Shown one piece after another: positions 22,966 through 34,174 of a stretch of DNA of 64,000 nt. Each line of letters starts with the position of its first letter. Positions within the stretch are counted from its first letter, which is position 1. The notes under the pieces were generated by a model. That model was not told where the DNA came from and made no database searches. It was given only the letters and a program-made list of their open reading frames with translations. The stretch is taken from contig OV884057.1 of assembly GCA_930367215.1 (NCBI GenBank), forward strand, positions 207,379,621 through 207,443,620. The letters are read 5' to 3'. Origin of the DNA: Pollenia angustigena. Taxonomy: Eukaryota; Arthropoda; Insecta; Diptera; Polleniidae. Both the position numbers and the translations under genes were made by a program.

Positions 22966-24214
22966 TAACACACACACATACAGTCACTGACAAACGATAC
23001 AATGAAACAAATTTGTTTGATGATGATGATATAAAAGGCAATACCACAAACAGGATATTCTTCATTCAGTGGTGTTCATTTCAAACGAATACAGTGTCTC
23101 CAGGTGTGTGAAACAAAAAAAAAAGAACAATTACAAGTTTAAAAAATTCTGTTTTTTTTTTTATTATAAAAGAAAAGCAAAAAATAGCTACAGGTGTCAA
23201 GTGTCACTAACAAGTGTTTTAAAGTTTTGATTTGAAAAGAAGTGAGTTGGATTGGTCAATCTTTTATTTTTTTCTCCTGTTATTTTAAAAGAAACCACGT
23301 AACTTCTGTTAAAAAAGGCATAAGAAAATTTTAAGAATAAACTAAAAAAATATTGTAATTAAAAATTAAAAAAAAACATTAAGTAAGAAATCGTTTTGCG
23401 TATACAATTACCAATTTCATTTTAAATACATACTTTAAATCTGTTATCAGTTATTCAAAATATTTAAGAAATTTCAAAATTTTTTTTAATTTTGACAGCG
23501 TTAAAATCTTATGACTGTAATTTTACGTAAATAACGGCGTATGTCCTTTTTCATTTATGTGTGTCAATAATGCCAAATTTTATTATATTAAAAGCTTTGT
23601 ATTGGGATCAAATGATTCTTCAGTATAACCAAAATTTATTTGAATATTTGTCAAAAAAAAAAAAAAAATAAATTTCATTTTTATTAAAATATTTATCAAC
23701 ACTACTGAAGTACGTCTTATCAAAGCCTTTAAAAACAATAATTTCTTTATAACGCCCAGTTACGACAAATACTATTATTTTCTTTAAATTTGTGTATTTC
23801 CTGCCTCAACTAATTCTAAAAAAAAAAAAAAATATTTTCGATTTTGTTTTAATGAAAATATCCGTCGGAAAACAATTGCATCGCATGAACGATGAAACGT
23901 AGGACGTAGATACGTTGTCAAATTAAAACGTATAATATTTTAATTATTTTAATGTTTATTTAAAAATTGAATAAAAGAAGAGAAAAAAAAATAAGAACTT
24001 TAAAAAATTTGAAATTTTTTACATTATAAAAAAAAAAATAACAAAAGACGGTTACGACGGATTGTGTGTTTATGGAGAGGATTTTAACGTTTTTAAAACG
24101 AAGCACCGAACTTTTTAAAAGATGTTTTTAACAACTAGAATCTGGGAATTTTTCCATTTGTAAAACCTTTTCTTTAGCTTCACTTCGGAAAATCAAATCT
24201 TGTAACGTTAATTT
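22966..24214. other. AT-rich, no gene recognised
   Basis: Several poly-A and poly-T runs. No protein or RNA gene signature was seen. Confidence 0.45.
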
Positions 24215-24470
24215 AACCGCCTTATACTCAATGCAAATGGATGAAACTTTGCAGGCATACACATTCCCGATGACAATACACGAATACATGGGCGTAGCCA
24301 GGATACAATCTAGGGGGGAGAATTTTTTTTTTTAATTTTTGGTAAAATGATTTTTTGACCGCCTTTTACTCAATGCAAATGGATGAAACTTTGCAGGCAT
24401 ACATATTCCCGATGACAATACACGAGTACATGGGCGTAGCCAGGATAAAATCAAGGGGAAGGCGTTTCTA
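24215..24470. repeat. Direct tandem repeat, 143-bp unit, two copies
   Basis: The phrase ACTCAATGCAAATGGATGAA occurs near 24,225 and 24,369, and GGGCGTAGCCAGGATA near 24,292 and 24,433. This is a nearly complete two-copy tandem duplication. Confidence 0.8.
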
Positions 24471-24784
24471 ACAAAAAATTTTTTTAAATGTTCTTATTTA
24501 TAAACTATTTTTTATTATCTAAACATTTTTTCGAATGTTCTTCTGTGAGTTGTGAGTTAAATTTCAATAATAAGCCTTTTATGCAATAATCATAATCATT
24601 ATAATAACGGGCCCGCCAAATAACTTTTTTTTTTTGAAAATGCTATAAGGAAAAATGGTGTTCCAAGGGAGGTACCCCAAGGAGTCCACAGATTTTCAAA
24701 ATTTTTTGTATTTTTCTTTTCTACTTAAATTTAAACATGCGTGCAAAATTTCATAGTTGTAGGATCACTCCTTCTATTTTTTGC

Positions 24785-25105
24785 AGGTTGATGTATGAAG
24801 AAATACCACTGTGCGTCCCCACTATTCAGGAGGAAATTAAAAAATATTCAATTAGCTACATAGATAAACTAATGTCCCACCCTAACTACGTCGCTCGGGG
24901 TCTGCTTCAGTTCGAAGGTCTCCAGAGGCTAAAAAGAACCGATACTTTGAGCCTAACTAGAAGACATTTTTAAAATTTGAATACAGTAGTTAGTGGTTAC
25001 ATTGGTAACAACTAATAAACAACAAGTAGAATTAAGATTTGAACACATATTGTAAATTTCGATAAGAAAGATTCAATAATAAAAAATAAATTAAAAAAAA
25101 AAATT
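24785..25105 (+). mobile_element. Jockey-clade LINE, 5'-truncated 3' end
   Basis: The coding tail 24,797-24,973 reads EEIPLCVPTIQEEIKKYSI, then YIDKLMSHPN and LKRTDTLSLTRRHF. It corresponds to the ORF2 C-terminus of the 62.9-kb Jockey (KYAIKYLKRLEQHPN...LRRRDTAALTQL). A 3' UTR with GATTCAATAATAAAAAATAA and an A-rich tail matches the end at 63.04 kb (GATTCAATAAAAAAATAA). This is a severely 5'-truncated copy. Confidence 0.8.
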
Positions 25106-26075
25106 AATTCGGGATTAAGTATGGATATGTTAAGTATTTCGCGATTGAATCTTTTGGGTGTAAGGAATCTGTGTAAAAAGTGTCATCTTAGACAACTTAA
25201 AATTAAAATCAGTTCTCCCCTCTAGACCAAAGAACATAAAACTAGCATTTATTATTACTAACTACACGGTTTTTTTGTTATCTAAAAATAAATGTTTTGA
25301 AGTAGTTTCCTTTCTGCACTTAGCAGTTCAATGCCTTTCCGAAGTTTATTCTGCATATATTTTGGCGACTTCAGTATGCAAAAAAAATTTTATGCAAAGA
25401 AAATAGATGGAGGAGGTACTTTATGAAAAATGTTGTTTAATTCAAAAATTTCTTGAAAATCATTAAGACTAGCTAGCAATTTAAAAACTTTTGGAAGCAG
25501 CAGGATTCATTCAAAAGCAAGAGAATTTGTTAACCCACTACTTAATGACAAGAGACGCATGTCCAAAATACTGCTTGACCGCTAAACAGTCGGAAAATTT
25601 AGGAAAAAATGAAAAAAATTAAAGTAATTCTGGATTTTGTAAAAGGTTAGTCCGATTGGAAAAAAATTTCAGGTGGATATTAAGAAATTTTTATATATGC
25701 AAAATACTTGGCAAAGGTACGGCAAAAATATCAAATTTTAGTTTTTGAAGTCTAATATTTTCGAAACTATAAGTGATAAAATATGCATGTTGCAAACTTT
25801 TATATAGACCTCGACTAGTACTGGATTATCCATTAAGTGAGTTGCCAGAGCGGCTGTCAGCAGTTAAAAATCTGTCACCTTAATTATCACTTATTTAGTG
25901 AAAGGCTTGTCATTAACAAATATAGTTAGTATAACAACCGAACAACGCGTAAAATAGTTAACATTTTCTAAAAAAAGTGGTGATTCAAACGTGCCACACT
26001 TTTCGAGCATAACACGGTGATTACGGTTAATAATCGAACTACTGCGCAAGGAATCGGCAAAATTATAACAAAACA
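25106..26075. other. No gene recognised
   Basis: AT-rich sequence between LINE debris and the next repeat block. Confidence 0.4.
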
Positions 26076-28115
26076 AGATAGAGTGCTATATTTGGCTGTG
26101 CCAAATCTTTGATACCCTCCACTGACAGTTTAATTATATAAGGAGTGGTATTTACATGGTATGTATTTATTACACTATGCGACAGTCAAAATCGGGATGG
26201 GATGAAACCAACGGGAAATGTTATATCGGTAAAAAAGAATTTATACGTGTTCTGGCGTTTCGCTTGGTCACGTCTAGGAATCGAGATATATCGATTTGAA
26301 AAATGGGCTGAAAAACATCAAAATTTTTATAAAAACGTTAATTTTAGGGCTGCCATACGTCCTATGGATATGACTTATATACCAAAATATCGGAAACTTA
26401 TATATACCCTTTTTACCTTCGGTGAAGGGTATAAAAATATTAATTTTTGAGGATTCAGTATTTCGGTTATAACTCAGCCAGCTTGGACTCGGGGAGATCT
26501 ATGGTTCCCGAAAATGGGTATTTAAAAAAAAAATTTAATTTTGGTCATTACTTTTTTGTATCTGAACCGATTTTTCCGAGTTTTTTATAATATATGTTCT
26601 ACTAAAAATATCCGATATTTTGGTATATAATTCATATCCATAGGAAGTATGGCAGCCCTAAAATTTAGGTTTTTATAAAAATGTTGATATTTTTAGCCCA
26701 TTTTTCAAATCGATATATCTCGATTCCTAGACGTGACCCAGCGAAACGCCGGGAAACGTGTAACTTTTTTTTTACCGATATAACTTTCCCCGGTAGTTTG
26801 AACCCTTCCCGATCACTGACCTCTACCATTTATCGCACAGTGTTAGTAATTAATCTTTAATCGGCATTAAAATTGGTTGCGGCTTAGACCTATATTAAAT
26901 TATTGACCGACAATCAGAAAGTTTTATGCTTTTTTTTAGCAATTTTAAATATCTTGATTAAAATATCATGATTCGTAACAGTTAAAGCCGAACTTAAATG
27001 ATTATCAGGAGGGCAATTTATCATCCTTAAATTCTGCAGAGTGATTTCTGGTATTAAAAACATAAATTTCAATATACATATTTCAAAACAGCGGTGAAAT
27101 AAGTTTAAGCGTTTACAGAGAAATTTCAAAAGGTTGTTGCCAGTTTATTATCAAAATAATTTTTGGGAATACAAAATTTTTATTTTAAAAGATTTTATTA
27201 TTCCTGCTTAATTCCCAATTTTTATTATTGATAAAAACACTGAAATTTATTGTATTGTACGTATAAGACTTATAAGCAACAGTTCTACATGTAACAATAT
27301 CAAAGTTTAAACAAAAACATGAACAATAAACAGTGAGTTTATCTCTTCTTGCATTCCCCACTACAATTGATTCGATTTCTTAAAGAGAATTTTAGAAAGC
27401 GGCTTAATATGGGATCTAAGGTAAATTCTGGTGCGTAAATCACAAAATTCTGGCCAAATGAAACAAAGTTGGAAGAAATTTTACCACAATTTTTATATCT
27501 GCTACGGTTTTAGGCATATTTTATTAATTTACCAGAGTGGGCTTGGTATGGGGCCTAAAGTTAATTATGGACCGATCATCAAGAAATTTATTAGTGCTAT
27601 TTGTAGTCCTATACAACTGTGAAGTACTGAATTCTAATATGATAGCATTATTAATTTCAGTTTTAGGCGTACTAAACTGTTTTCCGGGAGTATGGTTTAT
27701 ATGGGGCCTAGGGTAAATTATTGACCGATCTTCACAAAATTTTACAGTGTGATTTCCAGTCGGATAAAACGAACTTTTCCAAAATCTTATATCATTCCGT
27801 GTGTTGTTCCACCATTTATGTTAGTTTTTGTAACAAAATTATCATTTTTTTCAGGTTTTGATTCATAGCTCTGATCCTACTGAACCGATTTTGCTGAATT
27901 TCAATCCCAAACTGATTATCCTAATCAGGAACAAGGAATTTGACACCAAGCTTGTTAATTTATTTTCAGTTTTTCGAAAGTGAGCATGGTTTCAACAGAC
28001 GGAAAGAAGGTCAGACGGACAAACAGAAGGACAAGTTTTATACAGAATGACAAACTTAGTATCCCTTCATCACAACTAATTGTGGTGGAGGGTATACAAA
28101 TTGAAGAGACTGGCG
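26076..28115. repeat. Dispersed fly repeat block, interrupted by a foldback element
   Basis: It opens with the hairpin signature GAGTGCTATATTTGGCTGTGC and closes with TTGTGGTGGAGGGTATAC. Inside (27.4-27.8 kb) are the 'gcctaaagttaattatggaccgatc' phrases seen elsewhere in the window. The block likely represents one old repeat copy of about 1.4 kb into which the 26,173-26,842 element inserted. Confidence 0.5.
26173..26842. mobile_element. CACTA-like foldback element, 670 bp, TTA duplication
   Basis: The arms are about 230 bp inverted repeats (26,173-26,400 and 26,607-26,842) starting CACTATGCGA / CACTGTGCGA. TTA flanks both sides. CACT(A/G) ends with a 3-bp duplication fit the CACTA superfamily, although TTA also suits Harbinger. 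No transposase is present. The arms share TTTACCGATATAA, CGATATATCTCGATTCCTAG and GGCTGCCATAC-type blocks. Confidence 0.65.
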
Positions 28116-28231
28116 TTACAGACGTGGTCAGGCCTGTGCAACATTGTCATATGCGCACTGCCGAAAATATCACTTTTTTAGTGAAAGTATGACTGATAAT
28201 TCGAATTTAACAATTTCACATCTCACAGCGT

Positions 28232-29459
28232 TTTAACCTTTACGTCAACAGCTACATACCCGGGTATTTTTTGCGTTTTAAAACCGCTATATCATGAAAA
28301 GTAATTATCGGATCAACGTGAAATTTCATGATATCCTTAATATTCCTACACCTGGGTGAAATTGGTCAAGTAGGGGAAAAGGGAAGGACAATTTTCAATT
28401 TGTACCCCTTACGTCAACAGCTGCATACCTGGGTATGTATAGACAAACGTATGCAAATAAAATTTATTTTACATGCTTATTGCATAAAGTTAGTAAGTAA
28501 AATTAATTTTCAAGATAAAAATGCACAAAACTTATGTTATAATTTAAGATGAAAATTAACCAGTTGAAAATAATTAAACATTTTTAATTAAAACTACTGC
28601 ATTGCGACATATCAGTAGAATGAACTGCAAATACGGGTCTTTTGCGTAATGTGCAGACCTTCATTGTTGGACGAGGTTTTTATTCAGCATCAAAAATATA
28701 ACCGTTGTTGCTGCCGCTTTTTCGGTTTGCTTACGTTACTCGCGTGTATTCCCGTTATCAAAACGTATAAGGTTCTTATTGCCTAGAAGCGCCGTACGCT
28801 TATCGCACCGCGATAAAGCCGATGTGCGGTTGTTTTCCACAAGTCTTAAGTATGAACGTTGCCAAAACGTGTTACGCCACTCAGTAAGAGAGAGACCATA
28901 ATACGAATCAAACTCGCTTTTTGTTAGAGCTTTCCATATACAATGTTGTCGTGTAGGGTTTTTATATCCTCACGCTCATAGCATTATTTTCCTGTCTCAA
29001 GAATAATTAAGTGTAACTGGATTTTTTCCACATCGGAGTAATTTGGAGATACACCAGCATCGGTTCCGTCCAGAACTCCTTCGGACACTAAAAAATCTTT
29101 GACAAATATGTTCTTGCTGTTTCTCATAATCAAGTGCACTTATTTGTCTTGGAGTGAGTCTTTCATCATCTGCCATTTTTATCTTGCTCTGAATTACCTG
29201 GTGTTATAACATTTTAACCAAAAATTAAGTTTTAAAACAACGACAAAACTAGTTTTTGTTAAAAAACCCCATTTTCCAAATATTTTAACTCACAAAACTA
29301 CAAAACTAATAACCACTTTTTTTTATATTTAAACTAAAAATCGCCAACGCAAAACAGCATATAAAAAACAAAAAATCCCATACAAAATATATGTGTATAC
29401 CCGGGTATGCTTACTGTTAACGTAAGTATAATTTTTCAGCTGTTGACAAAAAGGTTAAA
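28232..29459. mobile_element. 1.2-kb TIR-bounded element with minus-strand coding relics
   Basis: The left end TTTAACCTTTACGTCAACAG is mirrored by CTGTTGACAAAAAGGTTAAA. CGT flanks both ends (28,229-31 and 29,460-62), a possible 3-bp duplication. CATACCCGGGTAT palindromes occur inside both ends. The interior is GC-richer than its surroundings and appears to have been coding on the minus strand (next entry). Superfamily not assigned. Confidence 0.55.
28640..29186 (-). pseudogene. Unidentified decayed coding region in the 28.2-29.5 kb element
   Basis: From an ATG at 29,178 the minus strand reads MADDERLTPRQISALDYEKQ. It then shifts frame to KDFLVSEGVLDGTDAGVSPN and SDVEKIQLHL. Further on come YYGLSLTEWRNTFWQ, SYLRLVENNRTSALSRCDKR and NKNLIRFDNGN. 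Successive protein-like stretches in order and higher GC argue for a former gene. I do not recognise the family. It may be the element's own protein or a captured gene. Confidence 0.4.
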
Positions 29460-29617
29460 CGTATGATAACCGAACTTTTTTTAACTGCAATTGAAGATTA
29501 TGAACTGGACGATAATTAAGCCTTCAGCAACACCATTTCACAAGCCTCACAACACGACCGATTTTGGCTTAATTACATACAAAGTTTCCAGAACGCGTAA
29601 TTTACGTTTATTCGAAG

Positions 29618-29800
29618 CCAATAAACCACCAAGATCTTGCGATTTTTATGCCGCTATAATTTTTTTTGTGGGACTATGTCAAAGACCGTGTCTACGCGGA
29701 TAATCCCCTAACTTTAAAACATATAAAAAGCAACAATATTCAAGTTATTGCCGATATACCGCCTTAAATTTGCGAAAAAGTGGTTTAAAACTACCCCAAA
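29618..29800 (+). pseudogene. mariner-like transposase C-terminal relic (third lineage)
   Basis: Frame-corrected reading gives KPPRSCDFYAA, IFFVGLCQRPCLRG in one frame, and DYVKDRVYADNPLTL-like and IADIPP-like phrases in others. These match the third-Asp block and downstream region of mariner transposases. It is heavily decayed and no TIRs were found. Confidence 0.6.
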
Positions 29801-29831
29801 GGGATCGATTTCTTCAATGGCATTATCTGCC

Positions 29832-29940
29832 AGGCCCACGATGTCGACAAGACCATTTCTTTCTTATATTTTTATTGAAAACAATAATAAAAAACAAAAA
29901 TTTTTTATTGTTTTCAATGTAAATATAAGAAAAATAATGG
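29832..29940. mobile_element. Truncated MITE, GGCCCACGATGTCGA end
   Basis: The end GGCCCACGATGTCGACAAGA and the following TTTCTTTC(T/G)(T/C)ATATTT match the complete 127-bp copy at 35,962-36,088. The second TIR is missing. Confidence 0.5.
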
Positions 29941-31545
29941 ATAATTCACTGGTTAAAAGAATTTTTTACATCGGGCTAAAATTAAGAATTCGGGAACATT
30001 TTTAATTTTTGTAATACCAAGTTGTCCTACCGTTGGAACCTATTCCAATCGGATTAACCTATTATAAGCTAAAATTTTTTCCAAAATCTCTACTGCGCAC
30101 CATTAAAAAAACGAGAGTTTTGCATTTAACCATTTCTGATCATAACCAGAAAAGCGACTTTTTACGAAAACCCGAAGCCTAAAAATTGTGTGTAAGTCCC
30201 GGCTAACTAGCTGAATCAACTATTAGGCAAAATATTTATGGGAAACAGTTAATGTTCTGTATTACGTAGAACCAGAAGAGGTACCTCTATATATAACAAG
30301 CTGTAAAAATTAAGCCTGTCCCGAACTCAATTTTTTGTTTAAGCGGAAAAATGCCCGGAATATGCGACAAGACTTGAAGTCGCAATTTTTCAATATGTCA
30401 CCACTCGGCCACATATTGAAAAACAAAAATTTTGCGAAGAAAAACCTCTAGCAACAAATGATAGTTGGTCCCGTTCCATTAAAGATCATAAGCCAACTTA
30501 ATGCTTTACAAACCGTTTGTTCATGTTTCCCTCCTTTTATATTTATTTGTTTTTGTGTTCGTGCAGGGTTTGTACGGTCGAAGGTGTTTTTAATAGTGTG
30601 TGTTTGATATGAGTAAGTATATGTATTTGTTTGCAGAATGTTTGTTTAATGTAAAAGAAGTAGATATTTCCTCCAATCTTCTACAACTCTTATATCTCAA
30701 TTTATTTATTTATTTTTTTTTTTTATTCTTTTCTTTCTCTCTCCCTGCTTTAAAGTTAAAAACATAATAAAGTGCTTGTCACAGTGATGATTTAAAAGAG
30801 ACCATGATGAATGTTGTGGTGTTGATAACATATCTGTGATAAATTACAAACATTTTCTAGTCTCAATGTTTTAGTTGCTCTAGTTTTTGCTATTGCCGTT
30901 GACTGGCTGCCTGTTTGACTGCCAGGATGCTGGTATTTTAAACATCACAACCAAGTAGCCTTTTTCATTATTGTTCTTTGAAAATACGTATACATGATGT
31001 AAAAGTAGACAGGCTTATGTAAAATTTTAATAAAATTTGATTTCATAAGCCTTTTTTGTCTTTTATTTTCTTCTTTATTTTACTGATAAAAAAAAAGAAT
31101 TTATAATATCACAAACAAGAAAAACATCAGCAACACAAAGAGGACGAAAATGTGAACTTTTTTTTACCTTTATATCAAAGGAAATGTCATTCTTTAATGT
31201 ACAACTTTTGTCAGTTTTATTAAAGGAAAAAAGATTCAAATGAATAAATTAAAAATGGCTTTGTTATATTGTTTGTAGTTGAATATTTCCAAAGCCTTCA
31301 TTAAATATTAAAAACACATAAGGAGTTCAAATACTAAATAGTAGCCAATATATAGCCAAGCTCTAGAATGTTCCCTTATCGTTCATTCATGAGCTTGAAA
31401 ATTTGTCTGCTTATTTATATAAATATGATGGATAAAATATATTAAGCTTTTGTTGAGTCGTGTTTTTTGTATTATTTTTACATGCAGTTAAGGGGATAAC
31501 TATTCATACACTCCACTTAAAAAAATTAACACATTAAAAACAAGT
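29941..31545. other. AT-rich, no gene recognised
   Basis: No convincing coding or RNA gene. A T-rich tract lies at 30.70-30.73 kb. Confidence 0.4.
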
Positions 31546-31973
31546 AAGAGTGCTATATTCGGCTATGCCGAATCTTATATACCGTTCACCACGATGAGAT
31601 AAGAACAACAATTTATATATGTACATAAATAACGTTCTTTAGATAGGTATAAATAAATATTAATTGAGCCACGCCAACTTTTCATTTCGTCATGCCGAAG
31701 AATATAAAAAAACAAAAAATTTATACATGTACCTAAGCCCGTTTCCTCTTTTGCCAAAGTTGATGTTTGAAATTCGTTTTATAATCTTAAAATCTTTCTT
31801 TTGGACATAAAAAAAAAATGAAAAAAAATTATTTTTGTAATTCGAACTGGCAATATCATCAGTCTCAGGAGAGAGCTGAAAAAGCGTTAAATTAAAATGT
31901 ATTCAGTCTTTGAGTTTGTTTCTTTATTTGAGCGGCACATCATATACATGCATTAATGTGTGTGTGTGTATCA
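31546..31973. repeat. Dispersed fly repeat terminus
   Basis: It begins GTAAGAGTGCTATATTCGGC with a TATGCCGAAT hairpin partner, the clearest copy of the hairpin signature seen at 2.1 and 26.1 kb. Confidence 0.5.
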
Positions 31974-32623
31974 GAGAATAGCTTTTTGCAATTGAAAAAA
32001 AATCGCATTTAATTAACGACAACAAATACACACGCTTACGGTCATACAGTCAAACTCGCGCAACCGCAAATATTCGCTGCTGGTTTGCAGTCATTCAAAT
32101 AACGCACATCGTGCTTTGTTATTTATACAATCGTTGCCTTCGTTTTTTTTTATAAAGATTCTAAGTGTTCTGAGCGCAAATGATTGTTTGGTAAAGAAAC
32201 AAAAAATACAAACGAAAGAGCCAGAAATCAAACAATTATTACTCATGTATTTATTCAGCATTAACTATGTAGTACAAGAAAAAAAAAATTTAAATGAAAC
32301 TAAGCACACATACTTATGTAGGTACACACAATTTCCATAGAAACAAAAAGTACAGTAGTAGTAGTAGTAGGTACAATGTATTTTTGTTATTGTTGTTTTT
32401 ATTGTTGTTAATTTTGAAAAAGCGCCTCATCGTTGTTTATTGATGTTGTTGTTAATGTAAACAAAAGTATAGAGAATGTGCTCTTTTGAATTTACTCAGT
32501 TGTGTTATATTGCGTGAGCAACAAAAATGCAAATAAAGCACTTTCAATAAAAAACGAATAAATGAAAATATCAAATGTGTACGAAAGGAAAAAAAAAATT
32601 ACCAACGTTGAACTTTGTTTTGC
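31974..32623 (+). repeat. 650-bp repeat, uninterrupted copy
   Basis: This is the reference copy of a sequence that occurs a second time in three pieces (45,855-46,119, 55,157-55,560 and 63,672-63,709). Shared landmarks in order are CGCAACCGCAAA-ATTCGCTGCTGG, GCACATCGTGCTTTGTTATT, CCAGAAATCAA, ATTACTCATGTA, CAATTTCCATAGAAAC, AGCACTTTCAATAAAAA and ACCAACGTTGAACTTTG. It includes a (GTA)n run near 32,353. Its nature is unknown and no coding signal was seen. Confidence 0.8.
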
Positions 32624-33138
32624 ATGTATAGAGTTATTGTAAATTTTAGCGTATGAATAAATGCACAAAAATAGTGCGTTTTGAGGTTCTCTGGTGTGTA
32701 CCTATGCGTAAAATTAAAAAATTAAAATTAAATTACAAATAAAATCCACCACTTGTAGTGAATGGTATAAAAAAAACAACAAAAAAAACCACATTACCCA
32801 CACTGTATTACCATAGCCACTGCATGACCGTAGAAACCAAAATTGAATTGGTTTGTATGGTATGTTTATGTCGTTTTGGTAATACAGTGTTGGTATGGTA
32901 ATGCCACGTCTAATTGGACCTTTAAAGGAAAAAATTTGAAGCAGTCGTGGTTTTTTACTCATATCTCAGCCATTTGTGTACTGATCTTGCTGAATTTCAA
33001 TAGCAAACAATTCCGGACCATATGTGACATAAATGTATAATAACCTGGCCCCCATCATATATGGGGTCTTCGGAAAACCCATTTCAACGGACAGAAGCAC
33101 ATCGATAAATCGCTCCTCATAAGAACCCAGAATATATA
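32624..33138. repeat. Dispersed fly repeat remainder
   Basis: Includes TATGGTAATGCCACGTCTAA and CCCATCATATATGGGGTC phrases of a dispersed repeat. No gene. Confidence 0.4.
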
Positions 33139-33439
33139 TGTGGCAGTATGGAAAAACTAGATAACTCCATTTTTTAAAAACACGAGAAAACCACAATTAA
33201 AGTTTTAAACATATTTCGCTAATTATTTCATATGAATTTATTAGAGTTGTCAATTATTCGCCTTTCAGCTTTGTTCGAATAATGCAAATAATTGTTTTTG
33301 TTCGTTCGAGCAAACGATTAAAACTTAAAAATTATTCGATTAATCGATGAGAATAACGAAAAAAAAAATTATTTTTACAAAAATCTTAAGTATTTTAATT
33401 AGATATATCTGTCCATTTATCTTCAACTATGGAAAATCC

Positions 33440-33690
33440 TCTATTGTCTTTATTTTTTCTCAAATCCGCTTTGACTTCATCTTTTGTTGATGCGTAAAAC
33501 TTTTATCATTTTTCCATATCGTTGTATGTATTACTTAAACACATCGCAAAACTCTTAATTCTTAAATAATCCGATATTACTTTGGATTTTGGAAAAGCGT
33601 TTGCAGACCTACCATCTTCAGCCATTCTTCTGCATACTATTTCTTCTATAGAACAACCGCTGTCTCTCTTTATTTATTTTTCCATCGAAC
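33440..33690 (-). pseudogene. hAT transposase fragment
   Basis: The minus strand reads DSGCSIEEIVCRRMAEDG, then FPKSKVISDYLRIKSFAMC and NTYNDMEK before stops. It resembles the region upstream of the first catalytic Asp in some hAT transposases. It is a short internal fragment of a protein that is normally about 600 residues. Confidence 0.5.
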
Positions 33691-33794
33691 CAAGCTCGGC
33701 CTTTTTTGATGTCGTTGGATTATCTTCCACGGCATCGTTTTCAGTGGTAATATTGTGACAGTTACGCAAATGGCAAAGATATATACATACATAT

Positions 33795-34174
33795 CGAGCC
33801 TTTGGTGCAATACCGTAGTAATTCAAAAAATCGTGAACCTAGAAAAATGCATTTGAAGTTTTCAGCCGTCTTTTTAATAGTAGTTCCGTTTACTAAAGTT
33901 ATTTTTTACAAGATTTTTAATAAAGAGGAATGTTTTGTAATTAAAAAAAGGTGAAAAATTATTAATAATATTAAATGTTTTTTTTATATTAATATAAATA
34001 TGGTTGAAAATAGCTAGAGGCAATAAAGACATTTTTAGCTATAAAATCTGAACAGTTAGAGATAGGACCATAATCTCTTTTTCTTTAGATAGATATTTTC
34101 CCAAAGATCATTTCTGCATACCCAGCTCAAAAAATTAAAATTTTGAGTTACTACGGTATTGCACCAAAGGCTCG
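33795..34174. mobile_element. 380-bp MITE nested in the hAT element
   Basis: CGAGCCTTTGGTGCAATACC is mirrored by GGTATTGCACCAAAGGCTCG, and the near-perfect pairing extends to about 27 bp. ATAT flanks both sides. The interior is non-coding and AT-rich. Confidence 0.8.

Noticed and set aside
18748..25123. AATTCGGGATT direct repeat as a possible target duplication around one large Jockey insertion
   Set aside because: The Jockey homology starts only at about 18,866, more than 100 bp after the first repeat. The 20.9-kb and 24.8-kb pieces overlap in the encoded region, so they are not one interrupted copy.
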